DNA of 64,000 bases, taken from positions 22,334,579-22,398,578 of the forward strand of contig CM060847.1 of the NCBI GenBank assembly GCA_030737835.1, given 5' to 3'. The notes under the pieces were generated by a model, which saw only the letters and a list, made by a program, of their open reading frames with translations, searched no databases and was not told the origin of the DNA. The first letter of the stretch is position 1, and each line of letters starts with the position of its first letter. Source of the DNA: Acorus gramineus (Eukaryota; Streptophyta; Magnoliopsida; Acorales; Acoraceae). This document shows, piece after piece, positions 23,326 to 34,910 of this stretch. The translations under genes and the position numbers were made by a program.

Positions 23326-24227
23326 ACTAGGCTGTTGGTCACCCTTGGTCCACCGATAGTCTCTCCTCCACTCCGTAGGCCGCTTGGTTTTCACCCACAA
23401 CTTCGGCCCAGTCCGAAACCAAATCAGGAGGCGCCTACTGATGGGAACCCTTGGAAGGGACGACCTTTCTAACGCTGGGGCAGTCTCTACCGGATCCAAC
23501 GAAGGGGACAGAACAGCCTATCCATCGCATATGATCCACTCGGATCCGCAGACAACACATCATAACAACACTACTGTTCTGAATTCCTCAGAACCCACCA
23601 GGGCGCATAACTACGATGCGGGGAACATGCATAAGGTTATAACAAGGGTGGAATATCATTGGGGGAAAGAAACTCGGGAGGGCAGCGTGAGTCCCCGTTA
23701 TAGGGCACCCCGACAACCAAACAAGGAACACGGTGTACCCTAACCCGGGTCTCACCGCTGTCCTCGCAAGGCCCCTCCCCTATAATATTCACTATAACAT
23801 GCAATTTAAACAATTACTAGCATTTAATTTAATAAATAAACTAGTAGGGCACATGCATCGGTCGGGCTTCCTAGCATGGAAACAGGGGACATGCTGCATG
23901 GCTCATACACATATCCTAAGGGTGCAAGTCCCTAACATGCAAAGTCTAGGGTAACATGCATTCTACAATTAAATCATGCTCGCATGATATACATATTACA
24001 CATGCCAATATCTATCCATGGTGCCCCAGGAGAGGTCGGTATACGCCCAAGTGCATATAACACCTCTCTACTGGGTTGGATTGTCCCACTCACCAGTATC
24101 TGGGTCGTCGCGCGACCGTCCGTCCAGATCTGCAAGACAGACATTCAATATGGTGAGAACAATACATAAATACTCTAACATACCCCAAACACACAAAAGT
24201 CACAACTAAACACCTAACACTCGGGCA

Positions 24228-25350
24228 AACGTGCATACGACCCGCACGCACGCTAACCCGAGCACCCCGGCTACCACCCGCACGGCCGGCAACCACCCGC
24301 ACGGCCGCTCGACCGCCCGGGTGCACCGCCGCGCCTCAGCCAACGCACCCCGCGCACCGCCGAACCTCCCGGGTGCACCGCGCGCCCCCTGCGCCCTAGC
24401 GCAGCCGTCCGCGCGCACCCCGCACGCCTCGCGCTGGCCCGCGAGCACCCCGCACGCCCGCGCGCAGCGCCTCGCCCGGCGCGCACACCGCGCGAGCCAC
24501 CTGCCTCTACCCGCACGCACCACGCGCGCACCGCCAGCTCCGCCCCCCGCGCGCACCCCGCGCGCACCGCCAACTCCGCCTCGCGCGCACCACTAGCCGC
24601 CTCGCCGCGCCCCGCGCGCACCCCGCGCGCACCGTGCACGACGCCCCGCAGCGGTGCCCAGCGCCCAGCGCCCAGCACCCTCGGCTAGCACTCGGTACCC
24701 GCGACCCAGCGCCCAGCCCCGGGACCCTCACCCAGCGTCCACGCGCACGCTCGCGCAACACGCGCCCAGCGCGCCTGGCAGCACGCGCCCCACGCGCCTG
24801 CCAGCCTGCCCGCGCTGCTGCCCGCGCTGCCTGCCTGCGCGCGTCGCCGAGTGGCCCGAGCACCGCTCGCCTGCACGCCCGGGGCACTGCCCGCCTGATG
24901 CCCGAGCGCCCCTGCTCTGCTCGCCTGCACGCCCAGCCAGCCAGCCCGGCCTGCCAGCGCGCACAGCCACTACCCGCAGCCAGCCTGCACCGCACGCTTC
25001 CCTCTGCACCCCCCGAGCGCACGCCCGCGCGCGCACCCGCGCGCACGCGCTCGCGCGCCCAGCAAACTGGTGCACCTGATCCCAGCCTACCCGAGCTAAC
25101 CCTGCCAGCCTGCCCAGCGCGCACGCCCAGCCCTGCTGGCCTCAAACGCCCGGGCGCTCGGCTGGCCCCCAGCCGAGCGCCCGCACGCCCAGCCCTGCTG
25201 GCCCCCAGCACAGCCCGAGTGCACGCACGCGCGGACGGCCGCGCGCACGCGCGCGCGCATCCGCGCCAGCCACCTGCGCCTGCACCCCCTGCGCTACTGC
25301 CCTGCCCGAGATAGCAGCCCGCCTGCCCGAGCTGCACGCCTGCCAGCCCG
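24228..25350. repeat. Extremely GC-rich low-complexity block, left gypsy LTR
   Basis: Built of CCCGCGCGCACC, GCCCAGC and CTGCCCGCC words. Long open frames on both strands are a by-product of GC content (few stop codons). It lies wholly inside candidate LTR intron 1. Counterparts: about 30627-31600, 37140-38010 (inverted) and 40780-41440. Confidence 0.85.
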
Positions 25351-26088
25351 AGCTCCTCTACCACCCACCTCCGACCACCACCATAGCCTCCGACCGCCTC
25401 CCACAGCCCTCCGACGGCCACCCACCGCCGCCAACCTCCACCCAACCCCATTTCCACCCTCCTAGCATACATCTAGGCAAGAAAGAGAGGAAAAAGAGGC
25501 TTACCAAGGGGAGGAAAGGAAATCCGGTTGCTCTCCGCGCACCGAAACCTCTCCCAAAAGGTTTCCAACGCCCGGATCTACCTCCAGCACCGAAATGGTT
25601 CAAATCAGAGGAGAAGAGAGGGCGGACGGACGGCCAAAACTCGCCGGAATGGGGATTTGAAACCACCGGGGTGTAGATCGGGACCCGATCTACACTTCCT
25701 AGGTTTTAACTTTTAAGCTTTGAGGGGTCTAGGGCTCAAAAGCAAGAAAAACGGATAAGGGGAGAGAGAGGGCTTGGGGAGGAAGAAGATGAATAGTGCC
25801 AAGCACTTTTTAAATCCCACTTATATAGCGAGCGACTTAAAAACCCAGATACGCCCCGAACTGAGAAATTTCGGAAACGTTACCGGAATTCGATGAAATT
25901 TTCGTGAGAGGCCTAAAATGGCACCAGGACACCAAATATGCAGTTAGATTTCCAATCGGAGTCCTCTAGCTCAGGACGATAGCTAACAGTCCAAAAATTA
26001 GCGGTACCGATCGAAAACCGAAAAAAACGAAAAACTGCCAGAACGCTCCAACGGTTACCAGCAGGCTAAAAGTGACACATATATAACA

Positions 26089-26102
26089 TTCTTCCCCCCT
26101 TA
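26089..26102 (-). promoter_or_regulatory. Gypsy polypurine tract
   Basis: On the minus strand AAGGGGGGAAGAA abuts the LTR start TGTTATATATG. Confidence 0.85.
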
Positions 26103-26288
26103 GGAAATTTTGTCCTCAAAATATGCAAAAACATCTAGGAGGGGAAAAGATGCGTCACACCTGGCATCCTTGAGCTCCCAAGTGTCCTCGACACCGGAAC
26201 GGTGCTGCCATCGCACCTCGACCAACTGGACGGTCTTGGTGCAGAGCCTCCTCACGCGGCGGTCCATGATCTCAATCGACTGCTCCAC
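26103..26288 (-). pseudogene. Gypsy integrase C-terminus, chromodomain-like
   Basis: EQSIEIMDRRVRRLCTKTVQ and VEVRWQHRSGVEDTWELKDA fit the C-terminal pattern of plant chromovirus integrases (ILDRKVRKL...VKVLW...EEATWE). It closes just before the polypurine tract as expected. The integrase core is missing. Confidence 0.8.
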
Positions 26289-26379
26289 GAATGACTGTCC
26301 GGCTCAGAGACGAGCGGCTCGAACGGGATGACGTGAGCAGGATCGCGGACACACCCTTACCCAACTGCGAACCCACCAC

Positions 26380-26700
26380 TCCAAGACGGAGAGGTAAGAA
26401 TTGGCGCTGAGGTGAGCCTCCGATAAAACTCCAAGAAGCTCTCCTCGCAAGAAGGGGACCACTCGAACCGGACATCTTTCCAAGTAAGGCGGTTAAGAGG
26501 AACAGCTATCTTCGAGAGTCCCTCGTCAAGCTTCCTGCAATAACCCGCCAACTCGGGAAGCTCCGAATCCTTGCGGGGTTCGACGGCCTACGCCAATTCG
26601 ACATAGCAAGCGTCTTGCCCGGGTCCACAGATATGCCTTTACCAGCAACCACTCAGCCCAAAAGGCCTTAACCACCAACCAAAACTCATACTTGATCTTC
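26380..26700 (-). pseudogene. Gypsy reverse transcriptase/RNase H junction fragment
   Basis: KYEFWLVVKAFWAEWL followed, in other frames, by residues like SVDPGKT, then AGYCRKLDEGLSKIAVPLNR, LTWKDVRFEWSPSCEESF and LTSAPILTSPSW. These match the end of RT and start of RNase H in gypsy pol. Several frameshifts are present. The catalytic YxDD region is not here. Confidence 0.85.
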
Positions 26701-26744
26701 CGTCCATCTGATGCTTCCATGGTATCCCTTGCCTGGGAAAAGAA

Positions 26745-27400
26745 CCTCGGGAAAGCAGCATGAAATCCCGATATAGGATACCCCGACAACCAAACAAGGA
26801 ACACGAAGTACCCTAGCCCGGGTTTCAACGCCGACCTCACAAGGCCCCTTAATCCAGAAAGGAACACTAGAAGAAGACATCATTTAAAGAACACCACTAA
26901 CCCCTCCGGATCATCTATCTCTAGATAATCACCCACCGATATCCTTCAATATCCATCTCAAGACCGGACCCAGCCTCCGTGGGAATGGTCGAACAGCAAT
27001 TGGGTCACGAGGCGACGCGTCTTTGTCTCATCCACACCCTCACTCCCATCAGGAGACATATTGGGACTTTGGGAGAGACTTAGACTGCTCTCTACCCCTG
27101 GTCCACCGGTAGCCTCTCCCCGCTCCGTAGCTCGCCTGGTCCTCTGACCGGGAGCCTGTCTAACGCCGGGGCTGTACTACGCGGATCCAACGAAGGGGAG
27201 AGCGATTCCACGCTCGCGACACCATCCATTAATCCATTTCCGGGTTAGCCCCTACCTGACACACTCCCACGATCAGTACCCCTCCGACTGCATCGGCGGT
27301 ACCTACGGATGAGAGCCTCCTGCCAGGACGGCTACAACCCGGCCTCTTTAACTCGAACAACCACACTCATTACCCGCTCATCGAGATAATACACACATGC
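26745..27400. repeat. Scrambled LTR-like filler in the gypsy interior
   Basis: 26760-26860 (CCCCGACAACCAAACAAGGAACAC and CACAAGGCCCCTT) resembles LTR positions 23705-23780. 27000-27220 (TGGTCCACCGGTAGCCTCTC, GCGGATCCAACGAAGGGGA) resembles 23340-23510. The order of the two pieces is reversed relative to an intact LTR, on the same strand. Confidence 0.65.
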
Positions 27401-27425
27401 TTAACAGCAACCAACACACATATAT

Positions 27426-28750
27426 TCATAGGGAGCTAGGGAACAAAACATTACCTCGAACCATGACGCCCGAAACCTGCGCCTCCACGGCCGAAAGCGC
27501 TGCAACCCTGCCTTGAGCAAACTGCGGCAGAGGAGCAGGAGCACGCCTCGCCGGCTGCCGCTGCTGAGGTAGCACACAGGGTCGGCCAGCATCAGGGCAA
27601 TTGTATCTGATATGCCCGATGCGCTGACAATGGAAACAGCGCCGCCTCTCCGACCGCCTGGACTGGATGGGCACTGCTGCAATGGGTGCTGGATCCCACA
27701 CTGGCACCGCATCTGCTGGAGGAGAGGCAGCCGCTGACTGCTCGAAGCGGGGCCTCTTCCTCTTGCGCTGCCCCTGGTCCCGACTCCCGGAAGGACCCTG
27801 ATCTGCAGAAGGGGTCGGAACCCCTACGATGATCCCGAGGTCTCGCTCGACTGTCTTCGCCCGAGACACCAAGTCTGAGAACCTCGAGAAAGCCTGGGAG
27901 GAGACATGCACCCGAATGGCGCTGCAGAGACCAAGCTCGAAACGACGGCACCGCGCCTCTTCGTCCAACACCAAAGCTGGAGCGAATCTTGATAGCCTCG
28001 TGAAGCGCGTGGAGTAGTCGGCGACAGACATAGAGCCCTGCGTCAACCGCACAAACTCCTGCACCACGATCTGCTGCGCCGAGAACGGGAAGTACTCCTC
28101 CAGGAAATACCTCCGGAATCCTGCCCAAGAAAGCTGCTCCACTCCCTCTGGAATGTCCACCACTCGGGTAAGCCCACCAGTCGGCAGCGCTACCCTTCAG
28201 CATGAAGGTGGCCAGGAGACTCGCTGGCGATCTGAGCAAAGCATGGTCGAGAAGATCACCTCCACCTCCATCAACCATCGCTCTGGGGCAAGGGGATCCG
28301 CCAACTGGCCATAGAACTCGGGAGGGTGGAGCTTCAAAAGGCTGCGAGGCCACTCTGCTGCACCCGCGCTGCAGCCTCTAGCCCAACCTCCCTCGCCAGG
28401 GGATCCTGAACCCTCGCCGCTGGAATCACCACGGGGACTGGGGGTACTTCGGGTACCACAGACGGATCTGCTGCCAAGGGGACCTGTGGAACTGCATCAC
28501 GGGCCGCCCTCAGCTCCCGGATCTCCCGCGTCTGCTCTACCAACGCTCTGGTCTGCGCCTCCAGTGCCTTGATCCGAGTCTCCACCGAATCCGCTATCCG
28601 AGCGAACGCACGTTCCCGTGCGGGAGGCTCCTGCGCCGATCCTGGCCTCACAGCCGTGGACTCTCCAGTAGCATCCTCGCCTCCGGTAGGTCCGGAAACC
28701 TCCAAAGGTCGAGAGGGACCATGTCCGCGCCGTCCTCCACGAGGAGACAT
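27426..28750 (-). pseudogene. Gypsy gag
   Basis: Start at 28750 (MSPRGGRRGHGPSRP), then a Glu/Arg coiled region (IKALEAQTRALVEQTREIRE). After frameshifts near 28340 and 28170 comes the gag core: SWAGFRRYFLEEYFPFSAQQ, EFVRLTQGSMSVADYSTRF. A CCHC knuckle, CFHCQRIGHIRYNC, is intact. The frame ends with QGRVAALSAVEAQVSG, the usual lead-in to protease, but protease and the first half of RT are deleted. Confidence 0.9.
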
Positions 28751-28848
28751 ATCAGCAATCCTAAGAAAACCAGACTCTAGGATCAGAATACTCATATCAA
28801 AATCCTAGGACACATCTCTACGAAAGAAGACCATTGGCTCTGACAGGA

Positions 28849-28864
28849 CCAGGCTCTGATACCA
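28849..28864 (-). promoter_or_regulatory. Gypsy primer-binding site (tRNA-Met-i)
   Basis: On the minus strand TGGTATCAGAGCCTGG, separated by 7 bases from the inner edge of the 5' LTR. Confidence 0.93.
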
Positions 28865-28871
28865 CCTTTTT

Positions 28872-31800
28872 TGTCACGCCCCGGGCGTCCCCGAGACGCG
28901 GCAAGTGTATATAAAATATCAGAATCTACACAGGAGGTCAATAATATCATACACAAGCAGCCAGAATGACACACAGACAACAAAAGCAGGGCTGACATGA
29001 TATATACACCAAATGCGGAAGCTAAAGACTGAATCTGTAATCAAAACGCACTACAGACTCCATACATAATCACATGTCCTGTGAGAGCCAATATACATAC
29101 AAAGACATCCAAATACAACACAAACGCGTGCCCAAGCACGGAAAAATAATACATACAAACTCAAGGGATGCTGATAGCCTCAAAAACTCGCGGGACGTGG
29201 CGCTACTCCGCTACTGATGAAGTCCCTCGGGGAGCTCCTCCTCCAGATCCGACTCAGATGACACTGAAGAAAAATATTATGCGAGGGGTGAGCCACACGC
29301 TCAGTGAACGGCACAACCCATACATCACAGACAATATTGACCACAACCAGATAATTCTTAACATCCACAAATAACAACAACAATTCCTCAAACTAGTGAG
29401 TCGCTACCGCCCACCCACTACACCCTCACCCTCACCCTCAATGGGTGACCAAGGATATTGGGACTAACTGCACAAAACCAGCGGGTCGCTTCCGCCAACC
29501 CGCTACACCCTCACCCTCACCCTCAAGGGTGACAAGGATATTGGGACTGACAACACCAATCCAGCAGGTCGCTATCGCCAACCTACTACACCCTCACCCT
29601 CACCCCTCAACAGGAGTGACATAGGATATTGGGACTGACAACACCAATCCAGCAGGTCGCTATCGCCAACCTACTACACCCTCACCCTCACCCTACAACG
29701 GGTGACATAGGCTCTTGGGACTGACTAGGCTGTTGGTCACCCTTGGTCCACCGATAGTCTCTCCTCCACTCCGTAGGCCGCTTGGTTTTCACCCACAACT
29801 TCGGCCCAGTCCGAAACCAAATCAGGAGGCGCCTACTGATGGGAACCCTGAAGGGACGACCTTTCTAACGCTGGGGCAGTCTCTACCGGATCCAACGAAG
29901 GGACAGAACAGCCTATCCATCGCATATGATCCACTCGGATCCGCAGACAACACATCATAGCAACACTACTGTTCTGAATTCCTCAGAACCCACCAGGGCG
30001 CATAACTACGATGCGGGGAACATGCATAAGGTTATAACAAGGGTGGAATATCATTGGGGGAAAGAAACTCGGGAGGGCAGCGTGAGTCCCGTTATAGGGC
30101 ACCCCGACAACCAAACAAGGAACACGGTGTACCCTAACCCGGGTCTCACCGCTGTCCTCGCAAGGCCCCTCCCCTATAATATTCACTATAACATGCAATT
30201 TAACAAATACTAGCATTTAATTTAATAAATAAACTAGTAGGGCACATGCATCGGTCGGGCTTCCTAGCATGGAAACAGGGGACATGCTGCATGGCTCATA
30301 CACATATCCTAAGGGTGCAAGTCCCTAACATGCAAAGTCTAGGGTAACATGCATTCTACAATTAAATCATGCTCGCATGATATACATATTACACATGCCA
30401 ATATCTATCCATGGTGCCCCAGGAGAGGTCGGTATACGCCCAAGTGCGTATAACACCTCTCTACTGGGTTCGATTATCCAACTCACCAGTATCTGGGTCG
30501 TCGCACGACCGTCCGTCCAGATCTGCAAGACAGACATTCAATATGGTGAGAACAATACATAAATACTCTAACATACCCCAAACACACAAAAGTCACAACT
30601 AAACACCTAACACTCGGGCAAACGTGCATACGACCCGCACGCACGCTAACCCGAGCACCCCGGCTACCACCCGCACGGCCGGCAACCACCCGCACGGCCG
30701 CTCGACCGCCCGGGTGCACCGCCGCGCCTCAGCCAACGCACCCCGCGCACCGCCGAACCTCCCGGGTGCACCGCGCGCCCCCTGCGCCCCAGCGTAGCCG
30801 TCCGCGCGCACCCCGTGCACACCGCCAACTCCGCCCCGCGCGCACCCCGCGCGCACCACTAGCCGCCTCGCCGCGCCCCGCGCGCACCCTGCACGACGCC
30901 CCGCAGCGGTGCCCAGCACCCTCGGCCAGCACCCGGTACCCGCGACCCAGGGCCCAGCGCTCAGCGCCCAGCACCCGGGACCCTCACCCAGCGTCCACGC
31001 GCACGCCCGCGCAACACGCGCCCAGCGCGCCTGGCAGCACGCGCCCCACGCGCCTGCCAGCCTGCCCGCGCTGCTGTCCGCGCTGCCTGCCTGCGCGCGT
31101 CGCCGAGTGGCCCGAGCACCGCTCGCCTGCTCTGCGGGGGGCACTGCCCGCCTGATGCCCGAGCGCCCCTGCTCTGCTCGCCTGCGCGCCCAGCCAGCCA
31201 GCCCGGCCTGCCAGCGCGCACAGCCACTACCCGCAGCCAGCCTGCACCGCACGCTTCCCTCTGCACCCCCCGAGCGCACGCCCGCACGCACACCCGCGCG
31301 CACGCGCTCGCGCGCCCAGCAAACTGGTGCACCTGATCCTAGCCTACCCGAGCTAATCCTGCCAGCCTGCCCAGCGCGCACGCCCAGCCCCGCTGGCCTC
31401 CAACGCCAGCCGAGCGCCCGCACGCCCAGCCCTGCTGGCCCCCAGCACCGCCCGAGTGCACGCACGCGCGCACGGCCGCGCGCACGCGCGGGCGCATCCG
31501 CGCCAGCCACTGCGCCTGCACCCCCTGCGCTGCTGCCCTGCCCGAGACAGCAGCCCGCCTGCCCGAGCTGCACGCCTGCCAGCCCGAGCTCCTCTACCAC
31601 CCACCTCCGACCACCACCACAGCCTCCGACCACCTCCCACAGCCTCCGACGGCCACCCACCGCCGCCAACCCCCACCCAACCCCATTTCCACCTTCCTAG
31701 CATACATCTAGGCAAGAAAGAGAGGAAAAAGAGACTTACCAAGGGGAGGAAAGGAAATCCGGTTGCTCTCCGCGCACCGAAACCTCTCCCAAAAGGTTTC

Positions 31801-32324
31801 CAACGCCCCGATCTACCTCCACCACCGAGATGGCTCAAAACAGAGGAGAAGAGAGGGCGGACGGACGGGCAAAACTCACCGAAATTGGGATTTGAAACCA
31901 CCGGGGTGTAGATCGGGACCCGATCTACACTTCCTAGGTTTTAACTTTTAAGCTTTGAGGGGTCTAAGGGGCTCAAAAGGGAGAAAAATGGAGAAGGGGA
32001 GAGAGAGCTTGGGGAGGAAGATGATGAATAGTGCCAGGCACTTTTTAAATCCCACTTATATAGCGAGCGACTTAAAAACCCGGATACGCCCCGAAACTGC
32101 GAAATTTCAAAAACGTTACTGGAATTCGACGAAATTTTTGTGAGAGGCCTAAAATGGTACCAGGACACCAAATATACAGTTAGATTTCCAATCGAAATCT
32201 TCTAACTCAGGACGATAGCTAACAGTCCAAAAATTAGCGGTACCGATCGAAAACCGAAAAAAATGAAAAACTGCCAGAACGCTCCAACGGTTACCAGCAG
32301 GCTAAAAGTGACACATATATAACA
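28872..32324 (-). repeat. Gypsy 5' LTR (right copy, 3453 bp)
   Basis: Nearly identical to the left copy. It differs mainly in a shorter GC-rich block and one extra CCCTCA-type repeat unit. The same TATA and splice-like sites are present. Confidence 0.95.
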
Positions 32325-32329
32325 TCAAG

Positions 32330-32788
32330 TGTTACCGTTGTGGTAAACTTGGACACATTAAGAAGAATTGTCATGTGAAGCTCAATGGTGGCAATCTTGC
32401 TCAAAAAGATGGTTTCGAAGAAGAAGATTGGGGGAATTGCTTCTTGATGGAGGCAACTTTGGTTGATGCCTTGGCTTCCATCAACTTCAAAGAGGATTGG
32501 ATTATCGACTCTGGTTGTGGCCATCATCTAACCGGCGATGACTCCAAGTTCTCTTCTCTCCAAGAATATTATGATGCCAATGCTCGGATTGTCACGATTG
32601 ACACCACTATACACCTAGTGGAGAAGGTTGGGAGCGTCATCCTTGGCGGAAAAGGAGGCGATGACGCTATCACACTTAAGAGTGTATACCATGTTCCGGG
32701 TGTGAAGAAGAACCTTCTCTCTGTCTCCAATACGGTGAATGCGGGCCATTATGTCTTGTTCGGGCCACAAGATGTGAAGATTCTTTGA
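32330..32788 (+). pseudogene. Copia gag zinc knuckle and protease
   Basis: 32330-32371 encodes CYRCGKLGHIKKNC, a perfect CCHC knuckle that continues codon-for-codon from GVK at 22558 once the gypsy insert and its TCAAG duplication are removed. The protease active site is WIIDSGCGHHLTGD with Asp at 32507; Cys-Gly replaces the more usual Cys-Ser or Ala-Ser. The pre-integrase approach SVYHVPGVKKNLLSVS follows. A TGA at 32786 (probably from CGA, Arg) ends this frame. Confidence 0.92.
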
Positions 32789-33780
32789 AACGTTTCCAAA
32801 TTGGAGGGAGATGTTGTCCACAGCGGAAAGAGGGTAAATGATCTCTTTGTGTTATCTGCCTCTTCTTCGTATGTTGATAAAATGAGCATCAATGATAGTG
32901 CATCCATTTGGCATGCCAGACTTGGGCATCTTAACATGGATAAGCTCAAGATCATGATGAAAAAGAGCTTTGTTGATGGGCTTCCTTCCTTGAGCACCTT
33001 TGGTGGAGGAGAGGTGTGAGGGATGTCAATATGGAAAGGCACATCGTCTTCCATTTGATAAGTCCCTTACTCGGTGCAAAAGTCCTTTGGAGCTCATCCA
33101 TAGTGACTTGATGGGGCCTTATTCTACACCATCTTATTCGGGCTCTCTTTATATGCTTTTATTTGTTGATGACTTTTCACGGTTCACTTGGGTGTATGCT
33201 GTAAAAGAAAAATTAGATGTTTTCTCAAAGTTCAAGGAATTCAAGGTGACCGTGGAAAGCCTGCTCAACAAGAAGATTCGGAGGCTCCGCACGGACAATG
33301 GGGGAGAGTTCACTTCGAACGACTTCATCTCATTTTGTCATGAGCACGGCATTCAGAGGGAGCTTTCTTGTGCATACGCTCCACACCAAAATGGAGTGGC
33401 AGAGAGGAAGATTCGTCACTTGGTGGAGACATGCAAGAGTTGGTTGCATGCGAAGAATTTACCCAAGGCCTTATGGGCGGAGGAAGGTATGGCATGTGCA
33501 ACCCATGTGATCAATCGAGTGCCTCTTATCCCGATTAACATGAAGTCTCCATATGAACTCTTATACGGGGAGAAGCCCAACGTCAAGCATCTCAAGGTGT
33601 TTGGATCCATTTGCTATGTTCATGTGCCCGATGCAAGGAGGTCCAAGTTGGATGCCAAGGCCAAGAAGTGCATCTTCATTGGCTACAATGAATGGAAGAA
33701 GGAGTGGAAATGCATGGATCCCGAAACTCACAAATTCAAAGTTTCGAGGTATATTGTATTTGATGAGATCACCTCATTTT
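32789..33780 (+). pseudogene. Copia GAG-pre-integrase and integrase
   Basis: The same frame resumes after the stop with HARLGHLNMDKLKIMMKKSF. A frameshift near 33000-33020 leads into CEGCQYGKAHRLPFD (HHCC zinc site) and the DDE core. The catalytic residues are in place: Asp in HSDLMGPY (33105), Asp in RTDNGGEF (33294) and Glu in QNGVAERK (33402). The C-terminal VFGSICYVHVP and KKCIFIGY blocks typical of copia integrase follow. It would insert cDNA into chromosomes, giving 5-bp duplications like the ATACA seen here. Confidence 0.93.
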
Positions 33781-34910
33781 ATGGTTTGAGTGTTGCTGGT
33801 CCTGAATATGTTGGTGCTCTCTCGGACATCAACAACAAGCCGGAGGCCATCGTTAGCTTGCAGATCTCTTCTAGTGCTCCTACTCCATTGGAGGGCTCTT
33901 CTTCTTTGTTGATGGGGGAGCAAAGTGAGAGGGGGAGCCGGATTTCTTCTCTTGATCCAGATGGACAGCAAGAAGAGAATATGGTAGAGGCTCCAAGCGG
34001 GCCTACTCTTTGGCGATTGGAGAGGAAAATTGTGAAACCCATGCGGTGTTGCGATGGGAATTTGGTGAGCACCATTCCTTGTTTATTTGCCAATCCTATT
34101 GATGAACTTGAACCTTCCTCTTTCAGTGAAGCTAAAGGTGTGAAGGAGTGGGAGGACGCCGGTCACTTGCAAGTGGGTGTACAAGATGAGGAGATGCGTG
34201 CGCTCATCAAGAATGAGACTTGGGTCCTTATTCCAAAACCCAAGGATGTGAAGCCGGTCACTTGCAAGTGGGTGTACAAGATGAAGCGAAAGGCGGATGG
34301 AAGTGTTGAGCGTTTCAAAGCTTGACTTGTGGCTAGGGGTTTCTTTCAAAAATATGGAGAGTACTATGAGGAAACCTTTAGTCTGGTGGCCAAGATGACT
34401 TCCGTTCGGGTGGTGATTTCCTTAGTGGCTTCGCTTGGGTGGAGACTATGACAACTCGACGTCAAGAACGCCTTCTTGTATGGTGAAATTGATAAGGAGA
34501 TTTATATGGACCAGCCCCCGGGATATGCCTCTAGCACTCATCCGGAGTTTGTTTGCAAACTCAAGAAAGCTCTTTATGGGCTTAAGCAAGCACCAAAGGT
34601 GTGGTACGGTAAAATTGCGGAGTATTTACAATTTTGTGGATATTGTGCTTCTAATTCCGATTCTAGTCTCTTTGTGAAGAAGCAAGGGTGTCTCCACATG
34701 ATTGTTCTCTTATATGTGGATGACATGATCGTCACGGGCAATGATGAAGGAGAGGTTTCTAAGCTTCGGTCCGAGCTTTCCATTCGATTTGAGATGAAGG
34801 ATCTTGGTGAGTTAAGTCATTTTCTTGGCTTGGAGGTGGAGAAGGTGGACCTTGGGCTCTTCCTTTATCAAAAAGGCTATGCTAAAAGATTGTTGAGAGG
34901 TTTGGGTTGA
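33781..34910 (+). pseudogene. Copia linker and reverse transcriptase
   Basis: RT begins around EEMRALIKNETWVLIPKP and KWVYKMKRKADGSVERFKA. TGA codons at 34323 and 34449 interrupt it (RFKA*LVARGF; WRL*QLDVKNAFLYGE). The catalytic YVDD is intact at 34713-34724 within LLYVDDMIVTGND, and LYGLKQAPKVWY is present. A frameshift near 34900 leads to the RNase H frame. A 31-base stretch of RT (34254-34285) is copied out of frame at 34159-34190. Confidence 0.93.

Larger units (their letters stand above)
22559..26088 (-). repeat. Gypsy 3' LTR (left copy, 3530 bp)
   Basis: On the plus strand it begins TGTCACGCCCCGGG and ends ACACATATATAACA. In element orientation it has a TATA (CTATATAAG) near 25830 and candidate introns 25504-24130 and 24093-22952 with GGTAAGC/TCTTGCAG and GGTGAGT/TTCTTCAG sites. 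The GC-rich block and the CCCTCA-rich repeats lie inside those introns. Confidence 0.95.
22559..32324 (-). mobile_element. Ty3/gypsy LTR retrotransposon inserted in copia gag
   Basis: Two long LTRs (22559-26088 and 28872-32324) flank 2.8 kb of degraded interior. The element reads right to left: PBS, gag, RT fragment, integrase C-terminus, polypurine tract. The duplication TCAAG is perfect (22554-22558 and 32325-32329). Most of pol is deleted, so it cannot move by itself. The chromodomain-like integrase tail and very long LTRs suggest a chromovirus of the Tekay/Del type; this lineage call is inference. Confidence 0.96.

Noticed and set aside
24206..25472. Long open frames on both strands in the GC-rich LTR block (Ala/Arg/Gly/Pro-rich, up to 356 codons in the right copy)
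   Set aside because: Stop codons are rare at this GC content, frames overlap on both strands, and the block varies in length between LTR copies; no domain is visible.
33774..34349. Minus-strand open frames across copia pol
   Set aside because: Antisense shadows of clear integrase/RT coding.
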